Shown here: positions 26,168 to 34,373 of the stretch, piece by piece | Position numbering within the stretch: position 1 is the stretch's first letter | How the letters are laid out: each line of letters starts with the position of its first letter | NCBI GenBank assembly: GCA_031277615.1 | Contig: JAITMC010000040.1 | Coordinates: forward strand, 186,001-250,000 | Direction of reading: 5' to 3' | Source of the DNA: Chryseobacterium sp. | GTDB taxonomy: Bacteria; Bacteroidota; Bacteroidia; Flavobacteriales; Weeksellaceae | DNA: 64,000 nucleotides | Position numbers and translations under genes: made by a program | The notes under the pieces: model-generated | The model's database searches: none | Seen by the model: the letters and a program-made list of their open reading frames with translations, nothing else | What the model was told of the DNA's origin: nothing

Positions 26168-27394
26168 ATGGAAAATTTTAATGCGGCTAATGAGATCCAG
26201 GATCTGCAGTATTTTGGTGAATTCGGAGGGGTAAATCCTTCAATCTCCGACAGCTCTACCTATACTTTTCTTTCTGCCAAAACAATGTTTGATACCTTTG
26301 AAGGCAATGCGGAAGGATGCTATCTGTATTCCAGACATTCCTCCCCGATGAATCTTTACCTGGCTCAGGCATTGGCCAAAATGGAAAATACCGAGGCAGC
26401 CAATGTTACCGCATCAGGAATGGGCGCGATTACTTCCGTACTGATGCAGCTTTGTAAAAGCGGTGACCATATTATTTCCAGCAGAACGATTTACGGAGGA
26501 ACCTATGCTTTCCTGAAAAATTTCCTGCCTCCTTTCCATATTGAAACCTCTTTCGTAGACATCAGTCATTTTGAGTCTATAGAAAATGCCATACAGCCGA
26601 ACACCAAAATCATTTACTGTGAAAGTGTAAGCAACCCCCTTTTGGAGGTCGCTGATCTGAGAAAACTGTCTGAAATCTGTAAGAAACACGGCTTAAAGCT
26701 GATCGTAGACAATACCTTCTCCCCTCTTTCGGTTTCGCCCAAATTGCTGGGAGCTGATATTGTGATTCACAGTCTTACGAAATTCATCAACGGAAGCAGT
26801 GATACGGTAGGTGGTGTATACTGCGGAAGCCAGGAATTCATCAACGATACCAAGAATGTAAATAACGGTGCCTGTATGCTTTTAGGCCCCACCATGGACA
26901 GCTTCCGTTCAGCGAGCATCCTGAAGAATCTGAGAACACTTCATATCAGAATGAAACAACACAGCTACAATGCCATGTATCTTGCTGAAAGATTTGAAAA
27001 GGACGGATTAAAAGTGTCCTATCCAGGATTGGCTTCCCATAAGGATCATGAACTGATGAAAAGCATGATGCATGAAGATTACGGCTTCGGCGGCCTGCTT
27101 ACTTTGGATGCCGGAACAACCGATAAAGCCAATGAGCTGATGGAAATGATGCAGCAGGAAAACCTGGGCTACCTGGCGGTAAGCTTAGGGTTCTACAAAA
27201 CCTTATTTTCATGTTCAGGAAGCTCAACATCTTCAGAGATCCCTGAAGAAGAGCGTGAAGCAATGGGAATATCAGACGGACTTATCCGATTCTCTATAGG
27301 ACTTGACCAGGATATAGAGAGAACTTATCAGAAAATGCGGGAATGCATGTTGAAAACAGGTGTTCTCAACCATGAAACCATATTCATATCCTAA
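26168..27394 (+). CDS. Cys/Met-metabolism PLP-dependent enzyme (gamma-lyase-like)
   Basis: A 408-residue PLP enzyme of the trans-sulfuration family. This family holds methionine gamma-lyase, cystathionine gamma-lyase and O-acetylhomoserine sulfhydrylase. The Schiff-base lysine is Lys205 in HSLTKFINGSSD. The cofactor-contacting stretches SRHSSPMN, ASGMGAITS and VDNTFSPL are clear. Where methionine gamma-lyases usually have Cys in the LYGC motif, this protein has IYGGTYAF, so the specificity Cys is Gly. That weakens a strict methionine gamma-lyase call. The divergent Lrp-type gene suggests induction by an amino acid. The fold and class are certain; the exact reaction is not. Confidence 0.9.
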   Translation: MENFNAANEIQDLQYFGEFGGVNPSISDSSTYTFLSAKTMFDTFEGNAEGCYLYSRHSSPMNLYLAQALAKMENTEAANVTASGMGAITSVLMQLCKSGDHIISSRTIYGGTYAFLKNFLPPFHIETSFVDISHFESIENAIQPNTKIIYCESVSNPLLEVADLRKLSEICKKHGLKLIVDNTFSPLSVSPKLLGADIVIHSLTKFINGSSDTVGGVYCGSQEFINDTKNVNNGACMLLGPTMDSFRSASILKNLRTLHIRMKQHSYNAMYLAERFEKDGLKVSYPGLASHKDHELMKSMMHEDYGFGGLLTLDAGTTDKANELMEMMQQENLGYLAVSLGFYKTLFSCSGSSTSSEIPEEEREAMGISDGLIRFSIGLDQDIERTYQKMRECMLKTGVLNHETIFIS

Positions 27395-27406
27395 TTTATT
27401 GTTACA

Positions 27407-27436
27407 AAAAGCTGTCGGGATTTTCCGGCAGCTTTT
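27407..27436. terminator. Bidirectional terminator between convergent genes
   Basis: AAAAGCTGTCGG pairs with CCGGCAGCTTTT, with one G-T pair and a 6-base loop. T runs follow on both strands. It separates the PLP enzyme from the glycosyltransferase. Confidence 0.85.
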
Positions 27437-27440
27437 ATTT

Positions 27441-28445
27441 TTATCTGATATGAAAATGTTTGGGGAAAGCCTCTTCAGGCTTCATTCTGAACACATTCAG
27501 GAGAATCCATGATTTTAAAAAGCCATAGCCGTAAGAAAACATCTGGATATAGGTGGAAATCACAGCCATTCCGGCAATGCTTATGTTTCCGGTAACGATC
27601 AGCGCATGGAAAAGCACTATAAAAGTATAAAGTCCGTAAAAAGCAAGGATAATCCCCCGCTGCATGATAAAGTACTCTAAAAAGCCTAAAATATAGCCCA
27701 GAAGGAATAAAGTAGGAAAAGCAAAGGATATTTTCACGTAATTCGGGTGCCTCTGGTTAAGGATCGGCCTTGCACAGCCGAACTGATATACCTGTTTGGA
27801 AAATTTCCCAAAATCTACCCTGCGTTTGTGATAAACAGCAATATCATCAAAAAAGGCGGTTGTAAAACCGTTTTCCCAAAGTGTCATCGACAGGTCCGGA
27901 TCTTCCCCGATTCTCATTTCAGAAAAACCGCCTACCTTCTCAAAAACCGATTTCTTCACGCCCATATTGAAGCTTCTCGGCTGAAATCTGGAAACCGCTT
28001 TCTTACTTCCCCTGATCCCTCCGGTGGTAAAAACAGAGGTCATGGAATAGGAAATAGCCTTCTGCATCAGATTAAAGCCTTTATGAGCCTTATCTGCTCC
28101 TCCAAATGCATCACATGGAATGGTTTGTATGTCTTTCTTAATGTTTTCGATGTAGTCTTTTTCTACGATCACATCGCTGTCTACAAAAACCAGCCAGTCG
28201 TTCTGAGCTCTCTTTGCCCCGTAATTTCTGGTAAGTCCCGGCCCTGAATTGTCTTTCCGGAAATACCGGACCTCCAGCATTTCCTCAAAATTATGAATGG
28301 TAGGCTTAAGATCTATGAAAGAACCGTCATCCACAATAATCACCTCAAATTCTTTGTCCGTCTGGTGGGACAGAGAATTCAGCAGTTCAAAAAGTTCATC
28401 TTTTCGGTTGAAAATAGCAACGACAATGGAAATAGTAGGCTTCAA
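27441..28445 (-). CDS. Family 2 glycosyltransferase, membrane-attached
   Basis: A 334-residue GT-A glycosyltransferase. The nucleotide-sugar domain has ISIVVAIFNRKDEL at the N terminus, VDDGS, and the DxD motif in FVDSDVIVEKDY (about residues 91-102). GEDPDLSMTLWENG (about 180) follows. One or two hydrophobic helices occupy about residues 245-300, so it should sit at the cytoplasmic face of the inner membrane. It probably acts in surface polysaccharide or glycolipid synthesis. The start is TTG (complement of 28,443-28,445). No ATG fits, because an in-frame TGA lies 15 bp upstream and a promoter ends just before the TTG. Acceptor and donor are unknown. Confidence 0.88.
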   Translation of the reverse strand: MKPTISIVVAIFNRKDELFELLNSLSHQTDKEFEVIIVDDGSFIDLKPTIHNFEEMLEVRYFRKDNSGPGLTRNYGAKRAQNDWLVFVDSDVIVEKDYIENIKKDIQTIPCDAFGGADKAHKGFNLMQKAISYSMTSVFTTGGIRGSKKAVSRFQPRSFNMGVKKSVFEKVGGFSEMRIGEDPDLSMTLWENGFTTAFFDDIAVYHKRRVDFGKFSKQVYQFGCARPILNQRHPNYVKISFAFPTLFLLGYILGFLEYFIMQRGIILAFYGLYTFIVLFHALIVTGNISIAGMAVISTYIQMFSYGYGFLKSWILLNVFRMKPEEAFPKHFHIR

Positions 28446-28458
28446 ATTAAAAATTTTT

Positions 28459-28489
28459 CAAAATTACTTATTCACAGAAGAATCCACAA
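28459..28489 (-). promoter_or_regulatory. Promoter of the glycosyltransferase gene
   Basis: On the minus strand TTG (complement of 28,487-28,489) is 20 bp from TAATTTTG (complement of 28,459-28,466). The TTG start codon is only 13 bp beyond the box, implying a leader of a few bases. Confidence 0.65.
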
Positions 28490-28646
28490 ACAGTTTGCCA
28501 TAGATTATTTTAATATTTTTTAAGTATTATAAAAAACAACCATAAATAGCTATTAAAAAAATAATTCATATGTTATTGATTAATCTTAAGTAAAATATAC
28601 TAAATAATCAGTATTTTTATAAAAATTTTTAATTAAAATACATTCT

Positions 28647-29570
28647 ATGAAAATTAATTTAGCAACCATTTTACTTAGTCTCGGTTTTTTCTCAAACGCC
28701 CAAGTGGGTATAGGGACAAGCACACCCAACGGAGCATTTCATGTAGACGGAAATAAGGATAACGCAGCTTCTCCTACCCCTGCTCAGACCGCCAATGACT
28801 TTATAGTTACCACTACAGGATCTGCAGCTCTGGGAACAATAACGGTAGATCCTTCTGCCAAGTTTCAGCTGGACGCCACCAATAAAGGAATGCTTATTCC
28901 CCGCGTTACTTTGACTTCTCCTACCGACGGAACAACGATTCCTTCACCAGCCAAAGGGCTTATTGTGTACAATACCAATGTAACCACAAACATGGAAGAA
29001 GGCTTTTATACCAACTACGGTACTCCGGCAGCTCCCAGATGGATCACTTATCAGCAGCGTGACAAGACGGCCTGGAAACTGGATAATGTATTCGACGTTA
29101 CAGCCACCAATTTCGTAGACCAGCCTTCACCATCAGGAACTACAGTTAATAATATCAACCTGGGATTAAGCGTCACCATCACCATCCCGGCATTTACTCA
29201 GGCAAAACTGGTTACCACGTATAGTGTTCCTATAGGGACTACGACTATAGCTAACAATTTCGGAGGCTATTTCGGGATCCGGTTTTTGAAAAACGGGACT
29301 GAACTTCCAGCCGGCTCCAGAAAATATACGGTGCCTGCAGTTTCTTCAGGAGTTGCTTCCAGAATGGCTTCTGTAAATGCGACTGTTGGAGATACAGTGA
29401 CCAATAATACTGCTGCTCCGGTTAATGTAACCTACTCTTTAAACGGATATGTAGAACCTACTGCGGATACCGCAACCATCAGATTTAATATGTGGTCTAC
29501 TGCCGACCCTAATTTCAATTGGGGAAGAGGATATATGTCTGTACAGATGTTTACGAAAACAACCCTATAA
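28647..29570 (+). CDS. Secreted protein of unknown function
   Basis: A 307-residue exported protein with signal peptide MKINLATILLSLGFFSNAQ. It opens with VGIGTSTPNGAFHVDG, a start shared by many flavobacterial secreted proteins that otherwise differ. A GMLIPRVTL block and a GLIVYNTN block follow near residues 90-120. The C-terminal two thirds is beta-rich (NINLGLSVTITIPAF, YFGIRFLKNGTEL). There is no T9SS type A sorting domain. It is preceded by about 200 bp of very AT-rich DNA and followed by a terminator, so it is monocistronic. I cannot assign a function. Confidence 0.8.
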   Translation: MKINLATILLSLGFFSNAQVGIGTSTPNGAFHVDGNKDNAASPTPAQTANDFIVTTTGSAALGTITVDPSAKFQLDATNKGMLIPRVTLTSPTDGTTIPSPAKGLIVYNTNVTTNMEEGFYTNYGTPAAPRWITYQQRDKTAWKLDNVFDVTATNFVDQPSPSGTTVNNINLGLSVTITIPAFTQAKLVTTYSVPIGTTTIANNFGGYFGIRFLKNGTELPAGSRKYTVPAVSSGVASRMASVNATVGDTVTNNTAAPVNVTYSLNGYVEPTADTATIRFNMWSTADPNFNWGRGYMSVQMFTKTTL

Positions 29571-29596
29571 ATTAGTCACTTAATTTCAGTCCATAC

Positions 29597-29624
29597 AAGC
29601 TCCTTTTTCAGGGAGCTTTTTTTT
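29597..29624 (+). terminator. Terminator of the secreted-protein gene
   Basis: The arms AAGCTCC and GGAGCTT surround an 8-base loop and are followed by a run of T. It starts 27 bp past the stop codon. Confidence 0.88.
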
Positions 29625-29626
29625 AT

Positions 29627-30025
29627 TTAAACAAACAGACCGGATCTAAAATAAAAACACAGCACAAAAGAAATAAAGAACATGATTACCGAACCACTGA
29701 AAAGCAGCAGTCTGAAAAGACTTTTGAAATAGTACAGTTCCAGAACATACAAAATAAAAAACGAAATGCCTGAAAGAGCAATTCCGATCAGGGAAGCTAC
29801 AATAATCGTCTGGCTATAGTTTTCTGTTGGTAACGGATCTTTAAAAACAAAAAACAACAGTACTGAAGCTGCTGTCATACATGCAACACTTGCTTTTTCT
29901 GTAAGATATTTAACTTTCTTATCCTTTTTAGGTTTCTCATCATCAGGAACAGAGTCTGACGACGCCGGTCCTATAGAAATAATATCCGCTATAAACCCTA
30001 TCACATCCAAAAAATCCAAGGCCAT
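29627..30025 (-). CDS. Small membrane protein, unknown
   Basis: A 132-residue protein with a short amphipathic N terminus (MALDFLDVIGFIADIISIG), an acidic/Lys-rich stretch (DDEKPKKDKK) and three predicted membrane helices (about residues 46-62, 75-98 and 102-127). An upstream in-frame TTG at 30,046 would add seven residues. That codon lies inside the minus-7 box, so the ATG at 30,025 is the better start. It is convergent with the secreted protein at 28,647. I do not recognise the family. Confidence 0.7.
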   Translation of the reverse strand: MALDFLDVIGFIADIISIGPASSDSVPDDEKPKKDKKVKYLTEKASVACMTAASVLLFFVFKDPLPTENYSQTIIVASLIGIALSGISFFILYVLELYYFKSLFRLLLFSGSVIMFFISFVLCFYFRSGLFV

Positions 30026-30043
30026 ACTGTATCTGAATTTAGG

Positions 30044-30072
30044 CAAAAATAAAAATTCTTTTCACAGAACAA
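30044..30072 (-). promoter_or_regulatory. Promoter of the small membrane protein gene
   Basis: On the minus strand TTG (complement of 30,070-30,072), 18 bp, then TATTTTTG (complement of 30,044-30,051). It decides the start at 30,025. Confidence 0.65.
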
Positions 30073-30074
30073 AA

Positions 30075-30099
30075 AAAACCTTCCGGAATGGAAGGTTTT
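30075..30099 (-). terminator. Terminator of the rRNA methyltransferase gene
   Basis: The arms AAAACCTTCC and GGAAGGTTTT enclose a 5-base loop, with a long T run on the minus strand. It starts 5 bp past the stop codon. Confidence 0.9.
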
Positions 30100-30103
30100 A
30101 CTA

Positions 30104-31270
30104 TTATTTTGAATTCTCAATCTTATGAACTTTTTTCGTTCCCTCATACATTTCGTACTGCAGGAATCTTGTTTCCAGTTTTCCGTTGAAAAGCTTGATC
30201 TTTCTGGACGGCCGGAGCCCGATTTTTTTCACGGCTTCAAGATCTGAAGAAATCAGCCAGGCAAGGGTATTCGGGTAATGGGTTTTAAAAGTATCTCCTA
30301 TTTTTTTATAGAAATCATCGTCATTAATGGAAATTCTTTCGTCATAAGGCGGGTTAAACACCATCAGCAATGGGAAAAGATCTTTTTTGGAGTCGAAGAA
30401 GTTCTGTTTTCTTACTTCGATTACATCTTCCATTTCTGCGGCTTCAATATTCATTCTCGCAGCATTCAGCATACGGGCATCAATATCATACCCCACAATT
30501 TTCCCGGTAAATTCTTTGATTCTGTTCACACGGAATTCTTTGATCTTGGCAAACAGATCGGCATCATAGTTTTTCCAGTTCTGGAAGGCAAACCGCTTTC
30601 GGAAGATCTGTGCCGGAAGATCCATAGCAATCATGGCAGCCTCAATCAGGAGCGTTCCCGAGCCACACATCGGATCCAGGAAGTTTCCTTTTCCGTCCCA
30701 GCCCGCAAGCTGAAGCATTCCGCTGGCAAGAACCTCATTAATCGGCGCTTCCCCCTGCTCTCTTCTATACCCTCTTTTGAACAGGGCATCTCCTGAAGAG
30801 TCTAAGGAAATCGTGATCAGTTCCCGGTCGATATGTAAATGGAATTTAATATCCGGTGTTCTCGTTTCTACATTGGGACGCCTTTTGAACTTATCCTGAA
30901 AATAATCAACAATCGCGTCTTTCATTTTAAGCGTTACAAACTGTGAATGCCTGAACGTTTCTGAATTCACTGTCGCATCAATTGCAAAAGACTGGTCTAC
31001 ATCCATGAATTCTTCCCAGTTTACTTTGAAAAGCCTGTCATAAAACTGATGCTGATTGAACGCCTTAAATTCATACACAGGAATTAAAATTTTCAATGCT
31101 GTTCGTGCCGAATAATTGATTTTATAAAGGAAACCAAGATCTCCTTCACAATTAACGGCTCTGTTTTTCACTTCTACCTTTCTTCCCCCCAACTTCTTAA
31201 CTTCTTCTGCTAAAATCTGCTCCAGTCCGAAGAATGTTTTTATCTGAATCTGTAGATTTTCTGTATCCAT
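30104..31270 (-). CDS. THUMP-domain rRNA/tRNA guanine-N2 methyltransferase
   Basis: A 388-residue RNA methyltransferase of the YcbY/RlmL N-terminal (COG0116) family, expected to make N2-methylguanosine in 23S rRNA. A THUMP RNA-binding domain (about residues 45-155) is followed by a Rossmann SAM domain with FLDPMCGSGTLLIEAA (about 190) and the catalytic NPPYDER (about 305). E. coli RlmL carries a second methyltransferase half (RlmK); this protein is single. The start is set at MDTENLQIQIK because conserved sequence begins there. An in-frame ATG nine codons upstream (31,297) is possible. Exact target base is inferred. Confidence 0.9.
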   Translation of the reverse strand: MDTENLQIQIKTFFGLEQILAEEVKKLGGRKVEVKNRAVNCEGDLGFLYKINYSARTALKILIPVYEFKAFNQHQFYDRLFKVNWEEFMDVDQSFAIDATVNSETFRHSQFVTLKMKDAIVDYFQDKFKRRPNVETRTPDIKFHLHIDRELITISLDSSGDALFKRGYRREQGEAPINEVLASGMLQLAGWDGKGNFLDPMCGSGTLLIEAAMIAMDLPAQIFRKRFAFQNWKNYDADLFAKIKEFRVNRIKEFTGKIVGYDIDARMLNAARMNIEAAEMEDVIEVRKQNFFDSKKDLFPLLMVFNPPYDERISINDDDFYKKIGDTFKTHYPNTLAWLISSDLEAVKKIGLRPSRKIKLFNGKLETRFLQYEMYEGTKKVHKIENSK

Positions 31271-31370
31271 AATTAATGTATTAAAAGATTTAATCATTTA
31301 TAAATTAAAAGATTAACTATCGAAATTCAACATTCCATTGAATCTGTCAATCTTTCAAAATATAAATACT

Positions 31371-31403
31371 TTGCTTTTAACACCGCAAATTTAGTTATTT
31401 TTG
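31371..31403 (+). promoter_or_regulatory. Promoter giving a leaderless transcript
   Basis: TTG (31,371-31,373), a 22-bp spacer and TATTTTTG (31,396-31,403). The ATG at 31,408 is only 4 bp downstream of the box, so transcription should start at or just inside the start codon. Confidence 0.7.
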
Positions 31404-31407
31404 TATT

Positions 31408-32133
31408 ATGGAATGGTTTGAATCTTGGTTTGATACCCCTTATTATCATCTTCTCTACAGCAACAGAGATTATACGGAAGCCGAAAAATTTATTACCGCA
31501 CTTACGACGGACCTTCAGCTCCCGCCTTCATCCAGAATCATTGATCTGGCCTGTGGAAAAGGAAGGCATTCTGTTTTTCTGAATAAACTGGGCTATGATG
31601 TACTGGGACTAGACCTTTCCAGACAGAGTATTGAATTCGATAAGCAGTTTGAAAACCAGTCGCTGATTTTCGATGTCCATGACATGCGGAACCCCATTGA
31701 TGCCGATCCAATGGATGCTGTATTCAATCTTTTTACCAGCTTTGGGTATTTCGATAATGAAAATGATGATAAAAAAGTTTTTCAGTCTGTATACAACGCT
31801 TTAAAGCCCGGCGGATATTTTGTCCTGGATTACCTGAATGAAGAATACGTAAGAAAAACACTGGTTCCCGAAACTTCTGTAACACGCGGTGATATTGAAT
31901 TTAAGATCCTGAAAAAAATCGAAGGCAGACACGTCATTAAAGACATTCGTTTTGAAGCAGACGGAAAACCTTTCCATTTCTTTGAAAAAGTAAAACTTCA
32001 CTCGCTGGAAGAGATCTATTCCTACGCAACGGAATGTGGCTTTGAAAGAATAAAAGTTTGGGGAGATTATCAGTTAAATGAATTTTCCAAAGACATCTCA
32101 CCCCGATGCATTAATTTATTTAAGAAAAAATAA
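31408..32133 (+). CDS. Class I SAM-dependent methyltransferase
   Basis: A 241-residue methyltransferase. Motif I is IIDLACGKGRHSVFL (about residues 45-59), motif II is VLGLDLS, and FNLFTSFGYFDNEND plus LKPGGYFVLDYLNEEYV mark the downstream motifs. The C-terminal part is beta-rich, as in small-molecule methyltransferases. The stop overlaps the start of the ZIP transporter gene by one base (TAATG), so the two are translationally coupled. The substrate is unknown, and nothing in the pairing with a metal transporter reveals it. Confidence 0.9.
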   Translation: MEWFESWFDTPYYHLLYSNRDYTEAEKFITALTTDLQLPPSSRIIDLACGKGRHSVFLNKLGYDVLGLDLSRQSIEFDKQFENQSLIFDVHDMRNPIDADPMDAVFNLFTSFGYFDNENDDKKVFQSVYNALKPGGYFVLDYLNEEYVRKTLVPETSVTRGDIEFKILKKIEGRHVIKDIRFEADGKPFHFFEKVKLHSLEEIYSYATECGFERIKVWGDYQLNEFSKDISPRCINLFKKK

Positions 32134-32861
32134 TGATTACGGTACTTTTACTGATCCTCAGTGTGATCGCAGGTGTATTTCTCGGAAAACATTTCGGGAA
32201 AAAGGAAAAACTGGCTAAAAACTTATTGATTTTAAGTGCAGGATTTCTGATCACCATCTGCCTGAATGAAGTTTTTCCTCAGGTGTATACCTCAGAAGCC
32301 GGAAGCAGTCTCGGCATATTCGTGATCGCCGGAGTTCTTCTGCAAATGATTCTTGAAGCGCTCACCAAAGGTTTTGAGCACGGGCATTTCCATCATCATA
32401 ATGAACATAATATTCTTCCTGTTGCCCTAATGGTGGGATTATTTGTCCATGCCTTTATTGAAGGGATTCCTTTAGCCAACGAAGAACATGAGCTTTCGCC
32501 TTATCTTCTGGGAATTCTGTTTCACAACCTTCCGATTTCATTTATCCTTGGGGCATTTTTATTCAACAGGAAAGAAGAATCCAAAGGATCCTCCTATCCT
32601 TCACTGATGATTGTAGCCTTATTTGCCCTGGCTTCTCCATTGGGAATGCTTCTGGGAAATTATTTCAATCCGGATCTGCAGCCTTATTTTCTGGCTATCG
32701 TAGGCGGTATTTTCCTTCATATTTCATCGGTTATTATTTTTGAAAGCAACAAAAACCACAATATCGACTGGATGAAAATCGGTCTGGTTATCATTGGGGT
32801 TTCCTTAGCCCTTGTGATGCATCTGTTCCATGAGCATCCTCATGCGGGACATCATCATTAA
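32133..32861 (+). CDS. ZIP-family metal transporter
   Basis: A 242-residue inner-membrane protein of the ZIP family, which imports zinc and other divalent metals. About seven or eight hydrophobic segments are seen. A His-rich loop (EHGHFHHHNEHN, about residues 84-95) follows TM3. The two metal-site helices carry HAFIEGIPLANEEHE (about 108) and HNLPISFILGAF (about 128). The C terminus is also His-rich (HLFHEHPHAGHHH). Its ATG overlaps the stop of the upstream methyltransferase gene. The metal is most likely zinc but cannot be read from sequence. Confidence 0.92.
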   Translation: MITVLLLILSVIAGVFLGKHFGKKEKLAKNLLILSAGFLITICLNEVFPQVYTSEAGSSLGIFVIAGVLLQMILEALTKGFEHGHFHHHNEHNILPVALMVGLFVHAFIEGIPLANEEHELSPYLLGILFHNLPISFILGAFLFNRKEESKGSSYPSLMIVALFALASPLGMLLGNYFNPDLQPYFLAIVGGIFLHISSVIIFESNKNHNIDWMKIGLVIIGVSLALVMHLFHEHPHAGHHH

Positions 32862-32883
32862 TTAAACTTATTCCAAAATAAAA

Positions 32884-32904
32884 GCTCCGGACAATGTCCG
32901 GAGC
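32884..32904. terminator. Bidirectional terminator, ZIP / barrel protein
   Basis: GCTCCGGACA and TGTCCGGAGC form a strong near-perfect palindrome. On the minus strand TTTTATTTT follows, so it works best for the barrel-protein gene at 32,937. Confidence 0.85.
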
Positions 32905-32936
32905 CTCCATTTAATCACTCATTACACAATCTGGAA

Positions 32937-34343
32937 TTAGAACTTCCAGCCGAATGTAATAAAGAAGTTATTTCTGTTATTTTTTACATCAGTAACCACA
33001 AAATTATCAGATCCTAAAATTCTGTCTCCGGAATAGTAAGCGGTATCTGTAGCAGGATCACCTGTTTCAATACCTCTCAGGAAAGGATTGCTGTATTTGC
33101 TTGTTACATACTGATAGGATGCATCCACATAGAATGATTTGAAATCATATCCTAAACCGAATGAAGCCAGATTTCTGTTATTAAGCATCATATTGCTGTA
33201 TGAACGGTCTTCACTCGTAGCATCAGGATTCCACTGGGTTACGGTTAAAGCATCAAACGGATTGGAAGTATAGGAATACCCTCCTCTTAATCTGAACTGC
33301 TGTATTCTGTATTCGGCGCCGATTCTTACCTCTGAAATGTTCTTGTAATTATCTTTGAAGAAATTATTCAGATCGCTTTCCGTTCCGGAATACACCTTAT
33401 ATTTAGGTCTTGTTACCCCAAGTGTATAGTCCACGTTCAATGAGAAGTTTTTGCTGGCAACAAATGCAGCACTTACGGTTGCTTTAAGCGGCGTAGTCAG
33501 TCTTTGGTTTTCTCCGCCCATACCGTCTCCTCGCTGTGGATCATTGTAAAAGTAATATTCCCGGTCTATAGACCAGAACGTAGGCGTCTCAATAGATGCC
33601 CCCAATCTGAAATTAGGATTTACCTTTCCTATAACCCCCAATGAGGCAGAAAAACCGGTAGATCTTTCAAAGAAAGGTGTATTCTGTCTGTCGAAAAATT
33701 CCAAAGAACCGTTATCCACCGACTGGAAGGCAGCCGTATCATACTGGTCAATAGACGCACTGAAAAAGTTCAGCCCTGCTCCTACATACACATTATGATT
33801 ATAGTTCGCTCCTACCCCGAAACTTGTCTTGGCAAGATTTCCGTATCGGTTATAGGCATGTCCTGCAAGTGAAGCACTCTTCCCATCAGCGAAATCGGTA
33901 ATGAAATTATTACTTCCCGGAGACTCTACATAATTATCCAGTGACTGATTCGAGTAGTTGATCCCGATATTGATGAACTTCCAACCGGTTTCCGTCATCA
34001 GAGGGAAAGCAATTACCCCTCCGATATTGCCAAGATCTGTGGTTGTTTTACTATAATCGGCAGTCGTTCCGTTCCAGGTACTTTTATTCTTATTTCCGGC
34101 AATGGATAAGGTTCCGGAAACTTCTCCCGAAATCGCTACCCCAAGACCGGCCGGGTTGGTAAGAAGAGCATTCGCATCACCTCCCAAAGCTCCGTTTGAT
34201 CCCGCCATTCCGTTAAACTTTGCCGAACCCACCATCGGTGTACTAGAGTAAACATCTACAGTATTTCTCAACACAGAAACATCCTGAGCCTGAGCAAAAA
34301 ATGCTGCAGCAATACCCGTTAATACTAAAGATTTTTTTAACAT
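32937..34343 (-). CDS. Outer-membrane beta-barrel protein (FadL/OmpP1-like)
   Basis: A 468-residue protein with signal peptide MLKKSLVLTGIAAAFFAQAQ. The N-terminal GMAGSNGALGGDANALLTNPAGLG block is typical of FadL/OmpP1-type barrels in Bacteroidota. Many alternating beta strands follow. The final strand ends in aromatic Phe (FFITFGWKF), the usual outer-membrane assembly signal. A channel for hydrophobic compounds is likely by family but not shown. It lies 30 bp downstream of the Gly-rich lipoprotein gene in the same direction, so the two are probably one operon. Confidence 0.88.
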   Translation of the reverse strand: MLKKSLVLTGIAAAFFAQAQDVSVLRNTVDVYSSTPMVGSAKFNGMAGSNGALGGDANALLTNPAGLGVAISGEVSGTLSIAGNKNKSTWNGTTADYSKTTTDLGNIGGVIAFPLMTETGWKFINIGINYSNQSLDNYVESPGSNNFITDFADGKSASLAGHAYNRYGNLAKTSFGVGANYNHNVYVGAGLNFFSASIDQYDTAAFQSVDNGSLEFFDRQNTPFFERSTGFSASLGVIGKVNPNFRLGASIETPTFWSIDREYYFYNDPQRGDGMGGENQRLTTPLKATVSAAFVASKNFSLNVDYTLGVTRPKYKVYSGTESDLNNFFKDNYKNISEVRIGAEYRIQQFRLRGGYSYTSNPFDALTVTQWNPDATSEDRSYSNMMLNNRNLASFGLGYDFKSFYVDASYQYVTSKYSNPFLRGIETGDPATDTAYYSGDRILGSDNFVVTDVKNNRNNFFITFGWKF

Positions 34344-34373
34344 TATTTTTTTAAATAGTTATTTAGTTGATAC

